From contig DBFBLF010000038.1 of assembly GCA_048204295.1 (NCBI GenBank), positions 1 to 8,078 of the forward strand: a DNA stretch of 8,078 nucleotides, read 5' to 3'. This DNA is from Metaruminococcus_A sp900762715. GTDB taxonomy: Bacteria; Bacillota; Clostridia; Oscillospirales; Ruminococcaceae. This document shows positions 1 through 6,286 of the stretch, piece by piece. Position 1 is the stretch's first letter. Each line of letters begins with the position of its first letter. A program made the position numbers and the translations under genes. The notes under the pieces are model-generated. The model saw nothing but the letters and a program-made list of their open reading frames with translations, ran no database searches and was not told where the DNA came from.

Positions 1-45
1 ATATATTTTTGGTCACATGTTCCGGCTTTTGCGGATATTTATTTG

Positions 46-72
46 AAAAACCGCCCGGAAAAACCCGAGCGG
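46..72 (-). terminator. Intrinsic terminator of the aldo/keto reductase gene
   Basis: On the minus strand, ten bases after the reductase stop codon, CCGCTCGG and CCGGGCGG form an 8-bp stem with one G-U wobble around the loop GTTTTT. The stem is followed directly by five U residues. This is a standard rho-independent terminator. Positions 1-45 beyond it show no gene. Confidence 0.8.
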
Positions 73-81
73 CTTAAGTTT

Positions 82-933
82 TTAGAAAATCAGCTCGTTT
101 TTTACAGTTTCAGCCTCCGTGCGCAGCAGCGCCCATTCCTCCTCCGTAAGAGGTTCCAACGCGCGGTCAATATGATTAAGCATAAACCGGAAGCGGTCGT
201 AATTTCCGGGTGGAATCAGGGTCGCCGCCCCCTTATATAGACCATACTTCATGCCGGCAACTCCCAGCGCCTCGTTTTCATAAACCGGTTTGCACCAGGA
301 TTTAGGATACACCCGTTCCTCCCCCTCCCTCCATCTGCGGTGGATAAGGGTTTTCATTGCAAGCAGGCCGATGTTTTCCTTTTTTGCCCGTTCGGATATA
401 CGGTCGCCCCACCCTTTTATAACCCCAAGGGCCCAGTTCATCGGAAACAGGACGGTGTCAAACTGGAAGCGGTCAAGCGCGCTGAGAACACAATCTTCGC
501 TGTGGGTGGTGATGCCGATGTTGCGGATCAGCCCCTCTTTTTTCGCCCAGACAAAGGTTTCCATAGCACCGCCCGGGGCAAAGACCCGTTCCAGGTCCTC
601 CTTTGTCGTCATGGCGTGAAGCTGGTAAACGTCAAAATAATCGGTCTGGAGGGCTTTGAGGGAGCCAAGCAATTCTTCCTTTGCCCCGGCGGCATCCCGG
701 CGTTCTGTTTTGCAGGCCAGATAGACGCTTTTTCGGTAGGGCTTCAGTGAAGGCCCCAGACGGTCCTGTGCATCCTCGTAGGAAGGCGCCACGTCAAAAT
801 AGTTGATACCGCAGTCCACCGCCATGGCAACATACCGGTCCGAGTCCTTTTGAGTTTCCCTCATACTGATAATGCCGCCGTAGGTCACCCGGCTCACCAT
901 GAACCCCGTCTTACCGAGCAGCGCTTTTTCCAT
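82..933 (-). CDS. Aldo/keto reductase family oxidoreductase
   Basis: A 283-residue cytoplasmic NAD(P)H-dependent oxidoreductase of the aldo/keto reductase superfamily, which reduces aldehydes or ketones to alcohols on a TIM barrel. The catalytic tetrad is visible: Asp47 and Tyr52 in NYFDVAPSYE, Lys75 in ACKTE and His106 in YQLHAM. The N-terminus (LGKTGFMVSRVTYGG) and the later GLIRNIGITTHS stretch are typical of the family. There is no C-terminal ferredoxin-like cysteine cluster, unlike longer clostridial relatives, and the length suits a single-domain enzyme. The ATG start has AAGGTGGGG five bases upstream. A consensus promoter lies immediately before it and a terminator after it, so it is probably a single-gene unit. 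The substrate cannot be read from the sequence. Confidence 0.93.
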   Translation of the reverse strand: MEKALLGKTGFMVSRVTYGGIISMRETQKDSDRYVAMAVDCGINYFDVAPSYEDAQDRLGPSLKPYRKSVYLACKTERRDAAGAKEELLGSLKALQTDYFDVYQLHAMTTKEDLERVFAPGGAMETFVWAKKEGLIRNIGITTHSEDCVLSALDRFQFDTVLFPMNWALGVIKGWGDRISERAKKENIGLLAMKTLIHRRWREGEERVYPKSWCKPVYENEALGVAGMKYGLYKGAATLIPPGNYDRFRFMLNHIDRALEPLTEEEWALLRTEAETVKNELIF

Positions 934-980
934 TTCAACCCCACCTTTTCAAATAAACACACGTTCCCCTCTGCGTTATC

Positions 981-1009
981 ATCATACGCTCAGAATTTGC
1001 GGCTGTCAA
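981..1009 (-). promoter_or_regulatory. Sigma-A-type promoter of the aldo/keto reductase gene
   Basis: On the minus strand TTGACA (1009-1004), a 17-base spacer and TATGAT (986-981) give a perfect -35 and a five-of-six -10. Transcription would start near 974, leaving a leader of about 40 bases before the reductase ATG at 933. Confidence 0.8.
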
Positions 1010-1026
1010 TCTATTGTTTATAACAA

Positions 1027-1061
1027 TAAATTCCCCAGGCCTGAAAGGCCTGGGGAATTTA
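1027..1061 (-). terminator. Terminator hairpin after rubrerythrin
   Basis: AAATTCCCCAGGCCT and its exact complement flank a GAA triloop (TTC on the minus strand), giving 15 perfect pairs, or 16 with the outer T-A. It lies 26 bases after the rubrerythrin stop. The U-rich tail on the minus strand (ATTTATTGTTAT) is interrupted, so termination may be weaker than the stem suggests. It also sits just upstream of the reductase promoter and separates the two units. Confidence 0.75.
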
Positions 1062-1086
1062 CAATTAGTATATTTGAAATGAATTA

Positions 1087-1626
1087 TTAATAATTTTCAG
1101 GCTTCAACTCAAAATATGCCTGCGGATGGGAGCAGACCGGGCATATTTCCGGTGCGGCTTCCCCAAAATGGATATGACCGCAGTTGCGGCAGACCCAGAA
1201 CTGTTTCTGCGCCCGTTTAAATACTTCCTGCTTGTTGAGGTTTTCAACCAGCTTGCGGTAACGCTCTTCGTGTTCTTTTTCAACGCCGGCTACCAGGTCG
1301 AACAGAATCGCAATTTTTTCAAAGCCTTCTTCTCTCGCGTCGGCGGCAAATTTTTTGTACATATCGGTCCACTCGTAATTCTCGCCGGCGGCGCCGTCCT
1401 CCAGATTTTCCAGCGTTCCGCCCATCCCATCATGAAGGAGTTTGAACCAGATTTCCGCGTGTTCCTTTTCATTGTCCGCCGTTTTGGAAAAAATATCGGC
1501 AATTTGTTCGTACCCTTCTTTTTTTGCCTGGCTGGCATAAAAAGTGTACTTGTTTCTCGCCTGGGATTCCCCGGCAAACGCCGCCATTAAATTTGCTTCC
1601 GTCTTGCTTCCGTTGAGCTGTTTCAT
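1087..1626 (-). CDS. rbr: Rubrerythrin (diiron peroxidase)
   Basis: A 179-residue cytoplasmic rubrerythrin. In anaerobes this family reduces hydrogen peroxide to water with electrons from rubredoxin or NADH-linked reductases. The N-terminal ferritin-like four-helix domain (about 5-135) carries the expected diiron ligands: Glu20 in FAGESQA, Glu53 and His56 in NEKEH, Glu82 and Glu85 in GENYEW, Glu116 and His119 in VEKEH. The C-terminal rubredoxin domain has Cys146-x2-Cys149 (WVCRNCGH) and Cys162-x2-Cys165 (ICPVCSHP). The length is normal for a classic rubrerythrin. The ATG start has AAGGAG eight bases upstream. I found no convincing promoter directly upstream. A hairpin terminator follows. The role in oxidative stress protection is established for the family. 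Confidence 0.97.
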   Translation of the reverse strand: MKQLNGSKTEANLMAAFAGESQARNKYTFYASQAKKEGYEQIADIFSKTADNEKEHAEIWFKLLHDGMGGTLENLEDGAAGENYEWTDMYKKFAADAREEGFEKIAILFDLVAGVEKEHEERYRKLVENLNKQEVFKRAQKQFWVCRNCGHIHFGEAAPEICPVCSHPQAYFELKPENY

Positions 1627-1647
1627 TCTTCATTCTCCTTTTCTGCG

Positions 1648-1974
1648 TTAAAGGTATGTGCCGCGCAACTGCGCTTTCGTCTCTATTCTGCCCACAACAC
1701 AGACGGGTTTATACAGCAAATTTTTCATTTCTTCCGCCACGCCTTGTTTTTTGCGTAGATCAGGGTAAAGTTTTACCACTGTATGTTCCAGACAAGGAGG
1801 TTATATCATTTTGCAGCTTTCTTACTTCAAAAACAGTTCTGCCGGGGCCTGATCGTCTTCATTGACCCAGCAAACCCGTAAATCCACTGGGATAACGCCG
1901 AAAATATTGATTACCGCCGCACCTAAAACACCCGGGTCAGCTAAGACGGAATACGCAAAATTAATTTTGCGGCA
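1648..1974 (-). pseudogene. Possible coding remnants between rubrerythrin and the flavoprotein gene
   Basis: The gap between positions 1627 and 2025 holds no intact gene, but one minus-strand frame reads like protein in two blocks. The first runs from about 1974 to a TAA at 1824-1822 and ends VCWVNEDDQAPAELFLK. After a second in-frame TAA at 1803-1801, the same frame is open from 1800 to TAA at 1650-1648 and includes KLYPDLRKKQGVAEEMKNLL. Neither block has a good start codon with a ribosome binding site. The composition, rich in Lys and Glu with purine-heavy first codon positions in the second block, suggests a decayed gene, but chance is possible. I do not recognise the family. A 69-codon plus-strand frame over 1656-1865 is likely a shadow. 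Confidence 0.3.
1954..1971. repeat. 18-bp perfect palindrome
   Basis: CGCAAAATTAATTTTGCG reads identically on both strands with no central spacer. It lies three bases beyond the A/T run of the flavoprotein terminator. The lack of a loop favours a binding site for a dimeric protein over an RNA hairpin, but no adjacent promoter or partner gene identifies a regulator. Confidence 0.6.
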
Positions 1975-2012
1975 AAAAAAGGCCTGCCGGAATAAAACCG
2001 GCAGGCCTTTTT
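1974..2012 (-). terminator. Strong terminator after the flavoprotein gene
   Basis: GGCCTGCCGG (1981-1990) and CCGGCAGGCC (1998-2007) form ten perfect pairs around a seven-base loop. Seven U residues follow on the minus strand, and five would follow on the plus strand, so it could work both ways. It starts 14 bases after the flavoprotein stop codon. Confidence 0.92.
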
Positions 2013-2025
2013 CGTTTACCGCTTT

Positions 2026-2418
2026 TTAAAAACAAATCACCCGCGGGTCAGTTGTGAAGGAAGAGAAAGTTGCAGTCACATCCTTCAAATAGAACACCTG
2101 CGTATTGCCGTCCTCCGGCGTATACATTTTCCCAAGCTCAGGATAAGCCTCCAGCATATGACGCCGCGCTTCAACCCGGTCATCCTCTAAAGCGGTTGCC
2201 GCAACCCGGAGCCACTGGTTCCCGTCAAAGGCACAGATTTCAATCCTCCCGTTTTCAGTCATCTGCCGGGAGACCTCCTTCTTTTTTCCGGTCTGGATGT
2301 AGAGACGGCCCTCAAAAAGGTCAATCGTCCCAAAAGGCCGGACACGAGGTTGATCGCCGTCCATCGTACCAAGATAGTAAGTCCCGCATTTTTTCAAAAA
2401 TTGATATACCTCTTCCAT
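2026..2418 (-). CDS. Pyridoxamine 5'-phosphate oxidase-like flavin-binding protein
   Basis: A 130-residue cytoplasmic protein of the split-barrel pyridoxamine-phosphate-oxidase-like superfamily, the small single-domain type that usually binds FMN or a related flavin as a dimer. Supporting features are the N-terminal helix (EEVYQFLKKCGTYYLGT), the strand DQPRVRPFG (22-30), the barrel segments LYIQTGKKKEVS and GRIEICAFDGNQWLRV, and the C-terminal VTATFSSFT. True PdxH enzymes are much longer, so vitamin B6 synthesis is unlikely; the actual substrate is unknown. I chose the second ATG (2418-2416). AAGGAG at 2433-2428 lies nine bases from it but only three bases from the first ATG (2424), which would add Met-Gln. 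It has its own promoter and a strong terminator. Confidence 0.9.
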   Translation of the reverse strand: MEEVYQFLKKCGTYYLGTMDGDQPRVRPFGTIDLFEGRLYIQTGKKKEVSRQMTENGRIEICAFDGNQWLRVAATALEDDRVEARRHMLEAYPELGKMYTPEDGNTQVFYLKDVTATFSSFTTDPRVICF

Positions 2419-2465
2419 CTGCATATACTCCTTCGTTTAAACGGTTTCATTTCTTTCTGTTTTCT

Positions 2466-2493
2466 ATTATAGAAGTTTTTCTCAAATTGTAAA
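2466..2493 (-). promoter_or_regulatory. Sigma-A-type promoter of the flavoprotein gene
   Basis: On the minus strand TTTACA (2493-2488), 16 bases, then a perfect TATAAT (2471-2466). Transcription would begin near 2459, about 40 bases before the start codon. It lies between the stop of the ECF operon's last gene (2513) and this gene. No clear terminator follows 2513, so read-through from the ECF operon is also possible. Confidence 0.75.
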
Positions 2494-2512
2494 GAAAGCG
2501 GCCGTTGCGGGA

Positions 2513-3283
2513 TTATTTTTTAAACGGGGAAACCGTTATGCCAGGGTCATTAGCGCCGGGGGCGTCTTCACATTCGTACAGGTATTCTGCTAAATCGCCC
2601 CGCTCAATCATTTCGGGGGTGACATCGTATACCATGACGTACGCTTCATCCACCTCCGAGTTTTGGATAAAAACCCCATAAGCTGTAAAGCTATGGCCGT
2701 TCTCTTTCAGGATACGGTATACTTTTTCAAGCAGCCCGGCGGCTTCATCCAGCGTAGGGGCAGCGCTCTCGGCATAAAGACTGAGGGTAAAATCCAGCGG
2801 CAGTCCCTTTTGGTAGGGAGTATCCAGCGGAATGTCAATCCCTTCTTCTAAATCCTCTTTAGCAACATCCACACGGCTGCCGTCTTCCGCCAAAATTCCC
2901 GGTATGGTTTTTAACAGCGGTTTAATTTGGGCAAAATATTCATCCGCCAATCGGCCACAGGTATTCCATCCTTCCAAAACGGCGCTTTTATAATCGTCAT
3001 AGCACTCGCTTCCACGCCAGAAAACAGTAAAGTGGGTATCTTTGCTTGTGGGGCTGGAAACCTCCGCGTAGTATTCGCCGAATTTAAAGTTGTACCGCAC
3101 TTCCCCGACTTCCAGCTCTAGATTGGGATAATTCTTTGAAATATGCCCGCGGATTTCCTCACCGGCAATGTGCTTGGATATTGGATTTCCGACAAAGGCG
3201 CTTGCCAGAACAAGCAAAAAGGCTATCATTCCGGCACCGAGCAGGGCGGCACCGATTTTAAGCAGACGTCTCCTCTTTGTCAT
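2513..3283 (-). CDS. Single-pass membrane protein, YfjL-like, third gene of the ECF operon
   Basis: A 256-residue protein with a basic N-terminus (MTKRRRLLK), one hydrophobic segment (about 10-31, GAALLGAGMIAFLLVLASAF) and a large domain probably outside the membrane. GNPISK follows the anchor and SSPTSKDTHF (76-85) is a distinctive patch. There is no lipobox cysteine. The arrangement resembles the poorly characterised YfjL-like proteins of Bacillota; that resemblance is from memory and tentative. An open frame extends upstream to 3421, but that would lie deep inside the anti-sigma gene. GGAGG at 3295-3291 is seven bases from the ATG at 3283 and four from the ATG at 3286, so 3283 is preferred. 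The start overlaps the anti-sigma stop (TGATG), implying translational coupling and possibly a role in sensing or responding to envelope stress. Confidence 0.8.
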   Translation of the reverse strand: MTKRRRLLKIGAALLGAGMIAFLLVLASAFVGNPISKHIAGEEIRGHISKNYPNLELEVGEVRYNFKFGEYYAEVSSPTSKDTHFTVFWRGSECYDDYKSAVLEGWNTCGRLADEYFAQIKPLLKTIPGILAEDGSRVDVAKEDLEEGIDIPLDTPYQKGLPLDFTLSLYAESAAPTLDEAAGLLEKVYRILKENGHSFTAYGVFIQNSEVDEAYVMVYDVTPEMIERGDLAEYLYECEDAPGANDPGITVSPFKK

Positions 3284-3828
3284 CATTTTTCCTCCTTCCG
3301 GAAAGCGAAGCGAAACAGCGCCGCAATTGCAGTACCGGCCATTACCAGCAACGCATAAATCAGCGCAAATATTAATACGCCCCCCCATTGATCCATTGCT
3401 GTTTCCCAGCCGCTCCTGCATATTTCAACTGCAATGGAAAGCGGAGGTGTTAGAAGAAATACGCCCGCAGGGAGCAGATACCACCGCTTCCCAAACAGGA
3501 AGCTCCCCAGCGCCCCCACTAACGGCATGATAATGATATTGTAAAACATTCCGAAGGAAAGGGTCTGCGCCGCGCCAAAGATCACGGCAGCAAAAAGGGT
3601 CATCATCCCCGCCCAGAAAAAGCCGCGTTTGATCCGCCGCAGAACCCTTTTATCGTCTATCGCCGAACGCTCTAGCGTCCCGCCGCTTTCAAACACGCTT
3701 TTACAGGCATTACAGGTTTGGATGTGGTTCTGCACCAGCTCTTCGCTGTCCGCGCTCGCCACCCCGTCCCGCACAAGCGGGATCAGGTCCAGACAGACGT
3801 CGCATGAAATCTGTTCCCTTCCGTTCAT
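3283..3828 (-). CDS. Zinc-finger (ZAS/zf-HC2) membrane anti-sigma factor
   Basis: A 181-residue protein that probably holds the adjacent ECF sigma factor inactive at the membrane. The N-terminal cytoplasmic zinc-binding anti-sigma domain (about 1-48) has His35-x3-Cys39-x2-Cys42 (HIQTCNAC), preceded by Cys9 and Cys12 (CDVC). The rest has four predicted membrane segments at roughly 69-88, 94-112, 116-134 and 150-172 and ends in a charged tail (FRKEEK). Most of the protein is therefore membrane-embedded, with no large external sensor domain. The ATG at 3828 overlaps the sigma stop codon (ATGA), with AAAGGAGGG nine bases upstream; a longer frame to 3867 would lie inside the sigma gene and is rejected. 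The sensed signal is unknown. Confidence 0.88.
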   Translation of the reverse strand: MNGREQISCDVCLDLIPLVRDGVASADSEELVQNHIQTCNACKSVFESGGTLERSAIDDKRVLRRIKRGFFWAGMMTLFAAVIFGAAQTLSFGMFYNIIIMPLVGALGSFLFGKRWYLLPAGVFLLTPPLSIAVEICRSGWETAMDQWGGVLIFALIYALLVMAGTAIAALFRFAFRKEEK

Positions 3829-4316
3829 TCCAGCAGTCCCTCCTTTGCTAAAATATCCTTTAACCACTTCCGTGTGCGAAACTCAATGACCCGCGCCGAG
3901 TTTTCCGAAATTTGCAGCCGGTCGGCAATTTCGCTGTAAGAGTAAAGCTCCATCCTCATCCGGACGACTTTTTGGGTGCGCCCGTCTTTTTGAGATAGCA
4001 GCTCCTTTACCCGACCGACAGCCTGCGCGGCGGCCAGCCGGTCATCCATATCCTCCCCGACGTAACAGACTAGCCGGTCGTCATATTCCAAAAGCTCCTT
4101 CTTTCCGCGCAGCTGCCTGAGCCAGACGTTCCGGGCAATTCCGCACAGCCAGGTCCGGACCGACGACTCACCCCGGAAGCTGCCCGCCGACCGGATGGCC
4201 CGCAAGAACGTTTCTGACAGCAGGTCTTCGGCAAGGGATGGGTCGCGGGCCAGGCTGAGCAGGTAGCTGTAAACCGCCTGCCTGTGCGCAAGGTACAGTT
4301 CTTCCATATCCTGCAT
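3825..4316 (-). CDS. ECF-type RNA polymerase sigma factor
   Basis: A 163-residue sigma-70-family factor with only regions 2 and 4, as in extracytoplasmic-function sigmas. Region 2 (about 7-73) includes LAEDLLSETFLRAIRSAGSF and VRTWLCGIARNVWLRQL, which bind the core polymerase and the -10 element. Region 4 (about 105-155) includes the helix-turn-helix YSYSEIADRLQISENSARV for -35 recognition. A short acidic linker lies between them. The start at 4316 has a purine-rich AAGGGGGG site about nine bases upstream; an internal ATG at 4307 is a weaker choice. The next gene encodes its likely anti-sigma factor, overlapping by four bases. The regulon is unknown, though a candidate self-recognised promoter lies just upstream. 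Confidence 0.95.
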   Translation of the reverse strand: MQDMEELYLAHRQAVYSYLLSLARDPSLAEDLLSETFLRAIRSAGSFRGESSVRTWLCGIARNVWLRQLRGKKELLEYDDRLVCYVGEDMDDRLAAAQAVGRVKELLSQKDGRTQKVVRMRMELYSYSEIADRLQISENSARVIEFRTRKWLKDILAKEGLLE

Positions 4317-4338
4317 GGCCCTTCCCCCCTTCTGGTAT

Positions 4339-4367
4339 TAAGTCTCTTTTTTATCAAAAATGTTACA
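4339..4367 (-). promoter_or_regulatory. Candidate ECF autoregulatory promoter
   Basis: TGTAAC (4367-4362), followed by a T-rich spacer and GACTTA (4344-4339), resembles the TGTAAC...GTCTAA style of Bacillota ECF promoters (an AAC core in the -35). Autoregulation by the encoded sigma is common in this class. The leader would be very short, with transcription starting close to the ribosome binding site. This is a pattern match only. Confidence 0.4.
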
Positions 4368-4369
4368 CT

Positions 4370-4392
4370 GTTTCTTTTTTCACAAAAGAAAC
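4370..4392. repeat. Inverted repeat just upstream of the ECF promoter
   Basis: GTTTCTTTT and AAAAGAAAC are perfect 9-bp inverted arms separated by five bases. It ends three bases from the candidate -35. It could be an operator or an A/T-rich upstream element; it lacks a terminator layout on either strand. Confidence 0.45.
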
Positions 4393-4510
4393 GCGTAAAC
4401 CCTCCCCAACCGGCAGCATAAAACGCTCCATATTTTTTGTGCCGGCATGCGCGCTGAAATCCATTTTTATTTTCAGCTTTATCATACGCCTCTTACGGAA
4501 AAAGGACAAC

Positions 4511-4540
4511 AAAAAGCCGGACAAGCTTCACTTGTCCGGC
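4511..4540 (-). terminator. Second terminator after the acyl-CoA synthetase gene
   Basis: GCCGGACAAG (4516-4525) and CTTGTCCGGC (4531-4540) form ten perfect pairs around a five-base loop, with five U residues following on the minus strand (4515-4511). It backs up the first terminator and insulates the ECF operon. Confidence 0.85.
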
Positions 4541-4560
4541 CGTCTGTTCCCCGTGAATCC

Positions 4561-4597
4561 AAAAAAATGAAAGGGCAGCGAACAACTCGCCGCCCTT
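4561..4597 (-). terminator. First terminator after the acyl-CoA synthetase gene
   Basis: On the minus strand AAGGGCGGCGA and TCGCTGCCCTT form an 11-bp stem with one G-U pair around GTTGT, followed by TCA and seven U residues. It starts about 20 bases after the synthetase stop codon. Confidence 0.85.
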
Positions 4598-4617
4598 CTG
4601 CCCAGGGATTGTTTTTA

Positions 4618-6282
4618 TTATTGACCCGCTTGGTCGCTGTTGCGAATCTCAGCGCGCTTGATTTTTCCGCTGATCGTTTTGGGAAGTTCTTCCACAAATT
4701 CGACCACACGGGGATATTTATACGGCGCCGTTGCGTCTTTGACAAACTTCTGAAGCTCCTTTTTCAGCTCTTCAGAAGGGGTATATCCTTTTGCCAGGAC
4801 AATCGTCGCTTTTACCGCGAAACCGCGGAGCGGATCCGGAACGCCGGTAACAGCGCACTCTACAACAGACGGGTGCTCCATCAGCACGCTCTCAATTTCA
4901 AACGGCCCAATACGGTAGCCCGAGCTTTTGATGACGTCGTCCGTACGGCTCATATACCAGAAATAACCGTCCTCATCCCGCCAGGCCATATCGCCGGTGT
5001 GGTAGACGCCATCGTGCCAGGCTTCTTTTGTTTTTTCCTCATCGCGGTAATAGCCGGAGAACAGACCAAACGGCTTTTTCTCCCCGGTGCGGATGACAAT
5101 TTCGCCAACCTCGCCGGGCGGGACTGTCTCACCTTCAGAGTTGATAAGATCCACATCGAACTGCGGATTTGGTTTGCCCATTGAACCGGGTTTCGGCTCC
5201 GTTCCGACTAAATTGGCGATCACCAGGGTGGTTTCAGTCTGACCGAAGCCCTCCATCAGTTTCAATCCGGTGTACTGGTAAAATTTATTGAAAACTTCCG
5301 GGTTTAAAGCCTCGCCCGCAATGGTGCAGTACTTGAGGGAAGAAAGGTCGTATTTGCCGAGGTCCTCCTGGATGAAGAACCGGTACATCGTCGGCGGCGC
5401 GCAAAAGGTAGTGATGTTATACTGCGCAAAAAGCGGCAGGATGTCGTCCGCATGGAAGCGGTCGAAATCGTAGACGAAAACCGCCGTTTCGCTCAGCCAC
5501 TGGCCGTACAGCTTGCCCCAGACCGCCTTGCCCCAGCCGGTATCGGAAATGGTGAAATGGATTCCGTCCGGGTCGACGTTGTGCCAATAATGTGCGGTGA
5601 CAAAATGGCCGAGCGCATAGCCAAAGTCATGGGAAGCAATTTTGGGGTAACCTGTTGTACCGGATGTAAAATACATCAGCATCGGGTCGGTTATAACGGT
5701 GGCTTCTTCCCCAACCGGACGCTCGAAAACAGGGGACTGCTCCTCAAGCAGAGCATCAAAATCATCCCAGCCCTCACGCGAACCGTTGACGATCAGCTTC
5801 GTATGTACCGTAGGGCTCTCAGGGAGCGCCTCTTCAATGTGATCCGGCACGCCGTCGTCCAGTGTGGCAACAACGGCTGAAACACCGGCCGCATTGAACC
5901 GGTACGTGTAATCCTTTTTCATTAGCTGATTTGTAGCGGGGATGGCAACCGCTCCCAGCTTGTGCAGGCCGAGGATTGCAAACCAGAACTGGTAATGGCG
6001 TTTGAGAACCAGCATAACCCGGTCGCCTTTCTTAATTCCCTTGCTCTTAAAAAGGTTTGCCGCCCTGGAGGAATACTCCCGGAGCTGTTCAAAGGTGAAG
6101 TTTATGTTTTTCTTCTCCTTGCTTACCCAAACGAGCGCCTTTTTATCCGGCTCTTTCTCCGCAAGGGCGTCCATGACGTCGAAAGCAAAGTTGAAGTTCT
6201 CCGGCGGATGGAATTCAAGGTTCACCAGGCGGCCCTGGCCATCCTCCTCCACCGTAACAAATTTTTCATAGATTCTGCCCAT
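4618..6282 (-). CDS. AMP-forming acyl-CoA synthetase (acetyl/medium-chain type)
   Basis: A 554-residue member of the adenylate-forming (ANL) superfamily: it couples a carboxylic acid to CoA through an acyl-AMP intermediate, using ATP. Visible core motifs are the P-loop YFTSGTTGYPK (204-214), GFGQTET (345-351), HTGD (428-431), the hinge region SRTDD (445-449) followed by SSGYRIGPFEIE, and the C-terminal PKTISGK with catalytic Lys540. Overall it resembles the medium-chain acyl-CoA synthetase (MACS) group, which includes enzymes for short, branched, medium-chain and aromatic acids; the substrate cannot be fixed from sequence. I chose ATG 6282 (MGRIYEKF). The frame extends to 6339, but that portion overlaps the regulator. 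AGGAGG lies 12 bases upstream, rather far. The start is four bases past the XRE-cupin stop, so the genes are co-transcribed, possibly under T-box control. Confidence 0.95.
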   Translation of the reverse strand: MGRIYEKFVTVEEDGQGRLVNLEFHPPENFNFAFDVMDALAEKEPDKKALVWVSKEKKNINFTFEQLREYSSRAANLFKSKGIKKGDRVMLVLKRHYQFWFAILGLHKLGAVAIPATNQLMKKDYTYRFNAAGVSAVVATLDDGVPDHIEEALPESPTVHTKLIVNGSREGWDDFDALLEEQSPVFERPVGEEATVITDPMLMYFTSGTTGYPKIASHDFGYALGHFVTAHYWHNVDPDGIHFTISDTGWGKAVWGKLYGQWLSETAVFVYDFDRFHADDILPLFAQYNITTFCAPPTMYRFFIQEDLGKYDLSSLKYCTIAGEALNPEVFNKFYQYTGLKLMEGFGQTETTLVIANLVGTEPKPGSMGKPNPQFDVDLINSEGETVPPGEVGEIVIRTGEKKPFGLFSGYYRDEEKTKEAWHDGVYHTGDMAWRDEDGYFWYMSRTDDVIKSSGYRIGPFEIESVLMEHPSVVECAVTGVPDPLRGFAVKATIVLAKGYTPSEELKKELQKFVKDATAPYKYPRVVEFVEELPKTISGKIKRAEIRNSDQAGQ

Positions 6283-6286
6283 ATCC

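Noticed and set aside
1764..1777. Inverted repeat GGTAAA-GT-TTTACC
   Set aside because: Only 6-bp arms in an A/T-rich area with no promoter at a fitting distance.
1793..1851. AAGGAGG on the plus strand followed by a TTG-started 13-codon frame ending in TGA
   Set aside because: Too short, no clear promoter and no hairpin after the TGA to suggest selenocysteine insertion; the purine run is probably chance.
1656..1865. 69-codon plus-strand ORF in the gap upstream of rubrerythrin
   Set aside because: No ribosome binding site at its start, unusual composition, and it lies antisense to the more coding-like minus frame.
3168..3530. 120-codon plus-strand ORF
   Set aside because: Antisense to the anti-sigma and YfjL-like genes, both well supported.
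4453..4477. Inverted repeat GCTGAAA/TTTCAGC
   Set aside because: Short arms with an 11-base loop and no U tract; weaker than the two nearby terminators.
4447..5184. 245-codon plus-strand ORF
   Set aside because: Antisense shadow of the acyl-CoA synthetase gene and its terminators, with no recognisable domain.
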